Part shown: in pieces, positions 1-5,014 of the stretch | How positions within the stretch are numbered: the first letter of the stretch is position 1 | Layout of the letters: each line of letters begins with the position of its first letter | NCBI GenBank assembly: GCA_955651735.1 | Contig: CATPAM010000283.1 | Location: 1-5,014 of the forward strand | Source: Candidatus Acidiferrales bacterium | GTDB taxonomy: Bacteria > Acidobacteriota > Terriglobia > Acidiferrales > UBA7541 | DNA: 5,014 bases | Direction: 5' to 3' | Notes under the pieces: generated by a model | Databases searched by the model: none | The model's input: only the letters and a program-made list of their open reading frames with translations | Told to the model about the DNA's origin: nothing | Position numbers and translations under genes: made by a program

Positions 1-879
1 CTCTTGGGCGTTGCGCAACTGGTGGCTGTCGGTGGCGTGCCCGAAGGGGATGAAAATGGGGGCGCGTCCGGAAGCGGCAATTTCCGCCGCGGTGATGGCG
101 CCGGCCCGGCACACGATGACGTCCGCCCAGGCGAAGCGCTCCGCCATATTCGTGAGAAAGGGCACAACCTCCGCTGGATACCCCCGCCGCGCGTATGCGG
201 TGCGAACCGCATTATAGTCGCGTTCGCCGGTCTGATGCACGATGGCCAGCTCGTTTTTTCGCGCGGCGAGGAGGTCCAGGGCATCGACCACAGTGCGATT
301 GATGGCCAGAGCGCCCTGGCTGCCGCCGGTGATGAGTAGGCGAAATGGTTTTTGCGGAGTTCGCGGCGCAATCGAGAAAAACTCGGTGCGCACGGGGCAG
401 CCGGTGACCACCGCTTTTTTACCCCAGGCTCGCGCGGAAATGTTGTAGCCCGTGGCGATGCGCCTTGAAATTCTGGCCAGCACGCGATTGGTGAAGCCCG
501 GCTCGGCGTTCGGCTCGAAGATTATGTTGGGCACGCCGCTGAGCCAGGTCGCGAGCAGCATCGGACCCGCCGCGTAGCCTCCGACTCCGAATGCCGCGAC
601 GGGTTTGTGCTTACGGAGTACGCGGAACGCGTCGGCAATTCCTGGCGCGAGCATCGCGAGATTCCTCAGCAAGGTTGCGCCGCCTTTGCCCTTGAGCCCT
701 GCGACGCGCAGTGTCTCCAGCGGCAGTCCGGCTTGCGGCACCAGCTTCATCTCGATTCCGCGTTGCGTTCCGACCAGCACAACGTCTCGCTCGTTTCCTC
801 GCGACATCCATTCGCGCGCGATGGCCAGCGCCGGAAAAACGTGGCCGCCCGTGCCGCCGCCGGCAATCAGCAGCTTCAT
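1..879 (-). CDS. murG: MurG, UDP-GlcNAc:lipid I N-acetylglucosaminyltransferase (C-terminus cut by window edge)
   Basis: MurG transfers GlcNAc from UDP-GlcNAc to lipid I on the inner face of the membrane, making lipid II. The frame is open from the ATG at 879 to base 1, giving 293 residues; family members are about 355-365 aa, so roughly 60-70 residues are missing off the window and no stop is seen. The N-terminal Rossmann domain begins MKLLIAGGGTGGHVFPALAI, with the glycine-rich loop at residues 7-13 and His13. A second G-loop, GVGGYAAGP, is at 98-106. The C-terminal GT-B domain has GGSQGA (185-190), HQTGE (215-219) and a nucleotide-sugar site around 252-271 with Arg258 and Glu266, followed by HATDSHQ (281-287). 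The usual HEQN motif reads FEPN at 121-124. The gene lies 77 nt after ftsW, its normal dcw neighbour, with an AGAGG ribosome site 8 nt before the ATG. Identity is very secure from motifs plus context. Confidence 0.97.
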   Translation of the reverse strand, partial: MKLLIAGGGTGGHVFPALAIAREWMSRGNERDVVLVGTQRGIEMKLVPQAGLPLETLRVAGLKGKGGATLLRNLAMLAPGIADAFRVLRKHKPVAAFGVGGYAAGPMLLATWLSGVPNIIFEPNAEPGFTNRVLARISRRIATGYNISARAWGKKAVVTGCPVRTEFFSIAPRTPQKPFRLLITGGSQGALAINRTVVDALDLLAARKNELAIVHQTGERDYNAVRTAYARRGYPAEVVPFLTNMAERFAWADVIVCRAGAITAAEIAASGRAPIFIPFGHATDSHQLRNAQE

Positions 880-887
880 GCGCTATG

Positions 888-892
888 CCTCT
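888..892 (-). promoter_or_regulatory. Ribosome binding site of murG
   Basis: On the minus strand AGAGG lies 8 nt before the ATG at 879. It is a moderate Shine-Dalgarno match and supports this start, which also gives the canonical MurG N-terminus. It sits just downstream of the palindrome at 900-942, leaving only about 7 nt between the two. Confidence 0.6.
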
Positions 893-899
893 GCCCAGC

Positions 900-942
900 A
901 GGGGCGTAGAATGCCTGCCCGCCGCAGGCGGGCTGCGCCCCT
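900..942. repeat. GC-rich composite palindrome in the ftsW-murG gap
   Basis: The 77-nt gap contains nested inverted repeats. The outer arms are AGGGGCG (900-906) and CGCCCCT (936-942), a perfect 7-bp match. The inner arms are GCCCGCC (917-923) and GGCGGGC (927-933), a perfect 7-bp match around the 3-nt loop GCA. An alternative inner stem, GCCTGC (913-918) with GCAGGC (924-929), uses overlapping bases and excludes the first. About 8 nt (909-916) bulge out on one side. There is no T-tract after it in the direction of transcription, so it is not a typical intrinsic terminator. The shape, with GTAGGGGCG-like ends around a GC palindrome, resembles dispersed REP-type intergenic repeats. Only one copy is in this window, so repeat status is inferred; the palindrome itself is directly visible. 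Confidence 0.65.
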
Positions 943-956
943 ACAAGCAAGATCGA

Positions 957-2081
957 TCACCATACCGGTTCTCGGACCTGCTGCGAAATATTCAGGAGCA
1001 CGCCGGTGGCCAGCAGCATCACCAGCAAACTGGAGCCGCCGTAGCTGACAAACGGCAGCGGAATCCCTTTCGTCGGCACCATGCCGAGCACGACGGCAAA
1101 ATTAATCAGCGCCTGGCACAGCACCATGGCCGTGATGCCGAACGCGAGCAGCCGCCCAAATCCGTCTGGCGCTCCGAAGGCCGCGCGCAATCCACGCCAG
1201 CCGTACACTACGAACAGCGCGATGACAATCACCGCGCCGAGAAAGCCCAGCTCTTCGCAAATGACCGCGTAAATAAAATCGGTGTGCGCTTCCGGCAGAT
1301 AAAAAAGTTTCTGCTTACTCTCCATCAAGCCGACGCCGGTGAAGCCGCCCGAGCCGACCGCGATGAGCGACTGCAGCAATTGAAAACCTGAGCCCTGTGG
1401 ATCGGAACCCGGATCGAGAAAAGCCATGAGCCTCGCCTGCCGGTAGGTTACGTGGGTGATGAGCAGATAAAGGATGGGCAATGCCGCAGCGGCGCCGGTG
1501 ACCAACCACTTCCAGGAAAGCCCCGCAACAAACAGGATGGCTGCCGTGACCAGCACAATGTCGATTGAGGTCCCGAGATCAGGCTGCAGAAGAATTAGCA
1601 CGACGCAAACAAGAATCGGTCCGGCCGCGGGCAGAATGGTGTGCAAGAAATCCTCTTTGCGAAATTCCATCGACGAAGCGCCACGGCGCTTCAAATCCAG
1701 AAACCATGCCAGATAGAGAACGACAGCGAGTTTCGCTAGCTCTGACGGCTGAATATTCACCGGACCAAACTTGATCCAGCGATGCGTGGCGTGCGACTTA
1801 TCCAGGAAAAAGGCGCCCACCAGCATTAGCAAGACGAGGAAGATGGTTGGGTAGACGACGGCGGGCTCGCGCAAGCGGCGGTAGTCCGTTCGCATCAAGG
1901 CAAACATGCCGAGCAGTCCGAGGAGCAGCCACGCAGCCTGGCGCAGCAAAAAAATGTACGAGCGCCCGTACTGTTGATCCGCGGTTACCGCGGAAGCGCT
2001 GTAAATCATCACCGAACCGAGCAAACACAGCGCCAGCGTCACGCCGAACAGCCAGCGATCATTTTCCAGGCGTCTGGGCAT
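957..2081 (-). CDS. ftsW: FtsW, septal peptidoglycan glycosyltransferase (SEDS family)
   Basis: FtsW is a polytopic inner-membrane SEDS protein that polymerises lipid II into septal glycan strands together with a class B PBP (FtsI). The 374-aa product has a short cytoplasmic N-terminus and about ten hydrophobic segments (roughly 11-30, 43-62, 75-93, 113-130, 147-165, 168-187, 190-208, 271-293, 311-334 and 345-366). SEDS signatures are HRWIKFGPVNIQPSELAKL (100-118), QPDLG (166-170), PEAHTDFI (263-270) with the presumed catalytic Asp268, and the C-terminal block PTKGIPLPFVSYGGSS (336-351). Length is normal, and there is no long cytoplasmic tail after the last helix. RodA and SpoVE share these motifs; the position between murD and murG decides for FtsW. 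The ATG at 2081 follows the murD stop by 6 nt and has a strong GGAGG site. The stop is TGA at 957-959. Confidence 0.96.
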   Translation of the reverse strand: MPRRLENDRWLFGVTLALCLLGSVMIYSASAVTADQQYGRSYIFLLRQAAWLLLGLLGMFALMRTDYRRLREPAVVYPTIFLVLLMLVGAFFLDKSHATHRWIKFGPVNIQPSELAKLAVVLYLAWFLDLKRRGASSMEFRKEDFLHTILPAAGPILVCVVLILLQPDLGTSIDIVLVTAAILFVAGLSWKWLVTGAAAALPILYLLITHVTYRQARLMAFLDPGSDPQGSGFQLLQSLIAVGSGGFTGVGLMESKQKLFYLPEAHTDFIYAVICEELGFLGAVIVIALFVVYGWRGLRAAFGAPDGFGRLLAFGITAMVLCQALINFAVVLGMVPTKGIPLPFVSYGGSSLLVMLLATGVLLNISQQVREPVW

Positions 2082-2087
2082 CTATGC

Positions 2088-3503
2088 TTACCTCCGCGCC
2101 GAAGTTGCGCCGCGATCTGTGCTCGGCAGCTCGTTCGCGCGCAGTTCCAGTTCGTGGACCAGCGCTTTGAAGACGCGTCCGCGATGCTCGTAATTTTGAA
2201 ATTGATCGAAGCTCGCACACGCAGGAGCCAGCAGGACGACATCGCCCGGGCGCGCGGCCTGCGAAGCGATCTCCACCGCGTGGTCGAGAGTACCCGCGCG
2301 CTCGATGGCCACGCTGCCGAAAATCTGGCTCTCGATTTTGTCCGCGGCCACGCCAATCAGCAGCGCCAGAATCGCCCTTTCGCGCAACGGCGTTTGCAGC
2401 ACCGTGAAGTCGCTGCCCTTATCCTTGCCGCCGAGAATCACCAGAATGCGGCCCGGAAACGCATCCAGAGCTTTCCGCGTCGCGTCGACGTTCGTCGCTT
2501 TGGAATCGTTGTAGTAGCGCACGCCGTTGATCTCGCGCACGAATTCCAGGCGATGCTCGACGCCGGCAAACGAGCGCACGCCTTCCGCAATCGCTTTGGC
2601 GCTCGCACCTGCGATTCGCGCAGCAGCAATCGCGGCAAGCACATTCTCGAGATTATGCGTACCCGGCAGGGGCACATCTTCGCGCTTGAGCACGACTTCT
2701 TCCTTGCCATCGGTGCAAAACACAATATCGTCGCCGCGTAGGAACGCACCCTGCGCAGCTCGCTGCTTGCGGCTGAACCAATATACATGCGGGCGCGTGG
2801 GCGCGAGCGGCGTGGTGCCGGGATCATCGGCGTTCAGGATCGCAAAGTCTTCTTCGCACTGGTTTTCAAAAATACGCGCCTTGGCTTTGCCGTAAAGCTC
2901 CATGCTGTGATGGCGGTCCAAATGATCCGGCGTGAGATTGAGAAACACGCTGATGTCCGTGCGAAATTCCTGAATGAGCTCGAGCTGGAAACTGCTCAGC
3001 TCCACAACGGTCACCGTGTCGTGGGTCATTTGCTCGACGCAGGAAATCAGCGGCGTGCCGATGTTGCCGGCCAGGAGGGTGGGAAATGCCGCGGCCCGCA
3101 AAATGTGCTCGACCAGCGAAGTTGTCGTGGTCTTTCCGTTCGAGCCGGTGATGCCGATGAGCTTGCCCTGCCGAAACCGGTACGCGAGTTCGATCTCGCT
3201 CCAGATCGTGACGCCTTTCCCTCGCTCGACTTGCAGCAGCGGGGCGTCCGCGGGCACTCCCGGACTGGGAATGATGAAGTCTTGTTCCAAGAAAGTTTTT
3301 TCCTGATGCCCGCCAAGCTCCAGAATCAGATTTGCCGCCCGCAATTTGTTGCAGATTTCTTCACCGATCTCAGCTTCACTGCGCGAATCGGTGGCCGTGA
3401 CCCTCGCCCCGCGAGTGGCGCAGAACAACGCCGTCGCCACTCCCGTGCGCGCCAGCCCGACGACCAGCACGCGCTTATTTTTCAGTTTCACCGGGCCCGG
3501 CAT
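2088..3503 (-). CDS. murD: MurD, UDP-MurNAc-L-alanine:D-glutamate ligase
   Basis: MurD is the cytoplasmic ATP-dependent ligase that adds D-glutamate to UDP-MurNAc-L-alanine. The 471-aa product shows the three Mur-ligase domains. First is an N-terminal Rossmann-like UDP-binding domain (RVLVVGLARTG, 11-21). The central ATPase follows, with P-loop GITGSNGKTTTT (117-128), NLTPDHLDRH (189-198) and Lys208 in YGKAKARIF, which aligns with the carbamylated lysine of E. coli MurD. The C-terminal domain has HNLENVLAA (283-291), GVEHRLE (314-320), YNDSKATN (331-338), GGKDKG (358-363) and APACASFDQF (426-435). An in-frame ATG at 3563 would add 20 residues, but these only re-read the mraY 3' end. The ATG at 3503 gives the canonical N-terminus, has a GAGG site 5 nt upstream and follows the mraY stop by 2 nt, so I chose it. 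Length is slightly above the usual 440-460 because of a short polar, basic tail (about 456-471). Confidence 0.97.
   Translation of the reverse strand: MPGPVKLKNKRVLVVGLARTGVATALFCATRGARVTATDSRSEAEIGEEICNKLRAANLILELGGHQEKTFLEQDFIIPSPGVPADAPLLQVERGKGVTIWSEIELAYRFRQGKLIGITGSNGKTTTTSLVEHILRAAAFPTLLAGNIGTPLISCVEQMTHDTVTVVELSSFQLELIQEFRTDISVFLNLTPDHLDRHHSMELYGKAKARIFENQCEEDFAILNADDPGTTPLAPTRPHVYWFSRKQRAAQGAFLRGDDIVFCTDGKEEVVLKREDVPLPGTHNLENVLAAIAAARIAGASAKAIAEGVRSFAGVEHRLEFVREINGVRYYNDSKATNVDATRKALDAFPGRILVILGGKDKGSDFTVLQTPLRERAILALLIGVAADKIESQIFGSVAIERAGTLDHAVEIASQAARPGDVVLLAPACASFDQFQNYEHRGRVFKALVHELELRANELPSTDRGATSARR
2091..2095 (-). promoter_or_regulatory. Ribosome binding site of ftsW
   Basis: On the minus strand GGAGG lies 9 nt before the ftsW ATG (2081), inside the last codons of murD and just ahead of its TAA. 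This is the strongest Shine-Dalgarno match in the window and fixes the ftsW start. It is part of the 11-nt block GAGGTAAGCAT that also occurs at the murD start. Confidence 0.8.
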
Positions 3504-3505
3504 GC

Positions 3506-4639
3506 TTACCTCAATTTCAAAGTCGTCAGCGCAAAAAGCGCAAACACCAGCGCGGCAATCCAAAACCGCACGATGACTTTCGATTCGCTCCAGCCCAGCA
3601 ACTCAAAATGATGGTGAATGGGCGCCATGCGGAAGATGCGTTTGCCGCGCAGCTTGAACGAACCGACCTGCAAAATCACTGACACCGCTTCGATGACGAA
3701 AATTCCGCCCACAAAAAAGAGCAGAATCTCCTGCTTGATGATCACCGCAATGACGCCCAGCGTTCCTCCGAGCGAGAGCGAGCCCACATCGCCCATAAAA
3801 ATCTCGGCGGGATGCGCGTTGTACCAGAGAAATCCCAGGGAAGCGCCCACCAGCGCGCCGCACAAAACGGTCAGCTCGCCAACGCGCGGGATGTACTGAA
3901 TCTCGAGATACGTCGCCCATCGATAGTTGCTGCTCACGTACGTCAACACGGTCAACGCACCCGCGGCAATCACCGTGCATCCGATGGCCAAGCCGTCCAG
4001 CCCGTCGGTGAGATTGACCGCGTTGGAAGCGCCGGCGATCACGATGGAAACGAAAATCAGAAACGGCACGAAGGCCAGCGGCCATAGGTGCGGTGATTTC
4101 AGCAGCGAATGAACAACCAGGTCCGGGTGGACGCGCTTCAAAAACGGAATCATCAGTTCGGTGGAATACGCGCTGCGTGTGGCAAGAGCCAACAGCCCGA
4201 TCCCGACAATCGAGCTCACAAAGATCTGCAGCAGAAATTTGTTCCTGCTGGTGAGTCCGAGGTTGCGCCGCTTTGAGACTTTCGCGTAATCGTCGACAAA
4301 CCCGACAGCCGCGAACGCCAGGAGCGCGAAGAGTGTCAACAGCACAAAGCCGTTGGTCAGATCCGCCCAGAGCAGCGTGGGCACCATGGTGGAAAGAACA
4401 ATCAGCACGCCGCCCATCGTCGGAGTGCCCGCTTTTTTCTGGTGATTCTGCGGACCTTCTTCGCGAATGTACTGGCTAATCTGCAGCTCGCGCAGCTTGC
4501 GGATCAGCCAGGGCCCAAAGACGAAGGCCAGGAACATGGCCGTCAAGCTAGCGTACACCGTGCGCACGGTAATGTAGCGAAACACGTTGAACGGGCTGAA
4601 ATATTTTTGCAGGACGTGGTAGAGAAGGTAGTAGAGCAT
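3506..4639 (-). CDS. mraY: MraY, phospho-MurNAc-pentapeptide translocase
   Basis: MraY is an integral membrane enzyme that transfers phospho-MurNAc-pentapeptide from the UDP-linked precursor to undecaprenyl phosphate, giving lipid I, the first membrane-bound step. The 377-aa product is close to the family length (about 360) and has multiple hydrophobic helices. Diagnostic motifs are GPQNHQKKAGTPTMGG (62-77), GFVDDYAK (113-120) with the Mg-site aspartates 116 and 117, NAVNLTDGLDGLA (206-218), NAHPAEIFMGDVGS (274-287) with Asp284, and PIHHHFELLGW (340-350), the MraY-specific loop that separates it from WecA-type enzymes. All key acidic and histidine residues are present. Its ATG starts at the base after the murF TAA (the junction reads TAAATG), so translation is probably coupled. 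It is followed 2 nt later by murD. The N-terminus MLYYLLYHVL is typical of the family and supports this start. Confidence 0.98.
   Translation of the reverse strand: MLYYLLYHVLQKYFSPFNVFRYITVRTVYASLTAMFLAFVFGPWLIRKLRELQISQYIREEGPQNHQKKAGTPTMGGVLIVLSTMVPTLLWADLTNGFVLLTLFALLAFAAVGFVDDYAKVSKRRNLGLTSRNKFLLQIFVSSIVGIGLLALATRSAYSTELMIPFLKRVHPDLVVHSLLKSPHLWPLAFVPFLIFVSIVIAGASNAVNLTDGLDGLAIGCTVIAAGALTVLTYVSSNYRWATYLEIQYIPRVGELTVLCGALVGASLGFLWYNAHPAEIFMGDVGSLSLGGTLGVIAVIIKQEILLFFVGGIFVIEAVSVILQVGSFKLRGKRIFRMAPIHHHFELLGWSESKVIVRFWIAALVFALFALTTLKLR
3509..3512 (-). promoter_or_regulatory. Ribosome binding site of murD (decides the start)
   Basis: On the minus strand GAGG lies 5 nt before the ATG at 3503 and abuts the mraY stop codon TAA (3508-3506). 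It supports the 471-aa MurD start over the upstream in-frame ATG at 3563. Confidence 0.7.
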
Positions 4640-5014
4640 TTAGTGCCGCACCTTCTCTGTGCCCGCAAGTTCCGGCGCGTGCACGACGAGCAAGCTCTCG
4701 ACGATGCGCTCCATCTTCACGCCGCGCGAGCCTTTCACCAGCAGCAAATCTCCCGAGGCGGTGAAGCTAGATAAAAATTTGGCGGCTTCTTCGGACGACG
4801 CAAAAACTTTAGTCTGCGCGCGCGGCACGCCCGCAGCTACCGCGCCTTCCACAATCTGCGCGGCATCGCCCTCTACACCTACGACCCAATCGATTTTCCC
4901 CGTCTCCGCCGCAAACTTGCCGGCTTCGCGATGAAGCTGTGGCGAGGTCGCGCCAAGCTCGCGCATTTCTCCGACCACCAGAATCCGGCGGCGATAGTTG
5001 GGCGTGGCCACCAA
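4640..5014 (-). CDS. murF: MurF, UDP-MurNAc-tripeptide:D-Ala-D-Ala ligase (C-terminal part only)
   Basis: MurF adds the D-Ala-D-Ala dipeptide to UDP-MurNAc-tripeptide in the cytoplasm, completing the pentapeptide precursor that MraY uses. Only the last 124 residues are here; full-length proteins are about 450-480 aa, so the UDP-binding and ATPase domains lie beyond the right edge. The visible part is the C-terminal Mur-ligase domain: RRRILVVGEMRELG (8-21 of the fragment), LHREAGKFAAETG (27-39), DAAQIVEG (50-57), and the MurF-typical LLVKGSRGVKMERIVESL (91-108). The TTG at 5014-5012 is an internal Leu codon, not a start. The fragment ends in TAA (4642-4640), directly abutting mraY. MurE has a related C-terminal domain, but the KGSRG..ME signature and the position before mraY favour MurF. 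Confidence 0.94.
   Translation of the reverse strand: MVATPNYRRRILVVGEMRELGATSPQLHREAGKFAAETGKIDWVVGVEGDAAQIVEGAVAAGVPRAQTKVFASSEEAAKFLSSFTASGDLLLVKGSRGVKMERIVESLLVVHAPELAGTEKVRH
4649..4653 (-). promoter_or_regulatory. Ribosome binding site of mraY
   Basis: On the minus strand AGGTG, within AGAAGGTG, lies 9 nt before the mraY ATG (4639) and inside the last codons of murF. It is a moderate match. The abutting TAAATG junction suggests that ribosomes ending murF also re-initiate here. Confidence 0.55.

Noticed and set aside
900..942. Rho-independent terminator ending the ftsW transcript
   Set aside because: No U-tract follows the hairpin in the minus-strand RNA, and termination here would cut murG off from the operon with no visible replacement promoter.
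880..956. Internal promoter for murG
   Set aside because: A TTGCTT is present on the minus strand near 945-950, but no -10-like hexamer is found at suitable spacing; the region is GC-rich palindrome.
711..1391. Plus-strand open frame of 226 codons over the murG-ftsW gap
   Set aside because: It is antisense to both murG and ftsW, its low-complexity Arg/Ala/Gln composition is not protein-like, and it crosses the palindrome.
1974..2741. Plus-strand open frame of 255 codons across the murD 3' end and the ftsW 5' end
   Set aside because: It is antisense to two clear genes, rich in Arg/Ala/His as in shadow frames, and has no family motif or good ribosome site.
3504..3563. 20-residue N-terminal extension of MurD from the ATG at 3563
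   Set aside because: The extra residues lie entirely inside mraY in another frame, do not fit the MurD N-terminus, and the ATG at 3503 has a ribosome site and tight spacing to mraY.
2787..3611. Long plus-strand open frame (274 codons) opposite murD
   Set aside because: It runs antisense to a secure murD, has no recognisable domain and a composition typical of GC-rich shadow frames.

Overview
The window is a stretch of the dcw (division and cell wall) cluster of a bacterium, with every gene on the minus strand. Read in the direction of transcription (high to low coordinates), the order is murF (3' end only), mraY, murD, ftsW, murG (5' part only). This is the classical dcw order. Base composition is GC-rich (high 50s percent by eye) and similar across all genes, with no sign of recent transfer into the coding part. 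The MraY N-terminus, the FEPN variant motif in MurG and the overall style of the proteins resemble Acidobacteriota (Terriglobia/Koribacter-like). That placement is an inference from memory of related proteins, not a search result.

Layout: 5014-4640 encodes the C-terminal 124 residues of MurF. MraY (4639-3506, 377 aa) starts at the base directly after the murF stop. MurD (3503-2088, 471 aa) starts 2 nt after mraY. FtsW (2081-957, 374 aa) starts 6 nt after murD. MurG starts at 879 and runs off the window at base 1 with 293 residues visible and no stop. The first four genes are packed tightly enough for translational coupling. The only real gap is the 77 nt between ftsW and murG (880-956), which holds a GC-rich composite palindrome at about 900-942.

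How the genes work together: MurD adds D-Glu to UDP-MurNAc-L-Ala. MurF adds the terminal D-Ala-D-Ala to give UDP-MurNAc-pentapeptide. MraY transfers phospho-MurNAc-pentapeptide to undecaprenyl phosphate to make lipid I. MurG adds GlcNAc to make lipid II. FtsW polymerises lipid II at the septum. The window thus covers most of the route from cytoplasmic precursor to septal glycan strand. By analogy with other dcw clusters, murE probably lies beyond the right edge, and murC and then the ftsQ/ftsA/ftsZ genes beyond the left edge.

I found no RNA gene, CRISPR array, transposase, phage gene or novel system. This is an ordinary core-genome region. The most interesting non-coding item is the palindrome between ftsW and murG.
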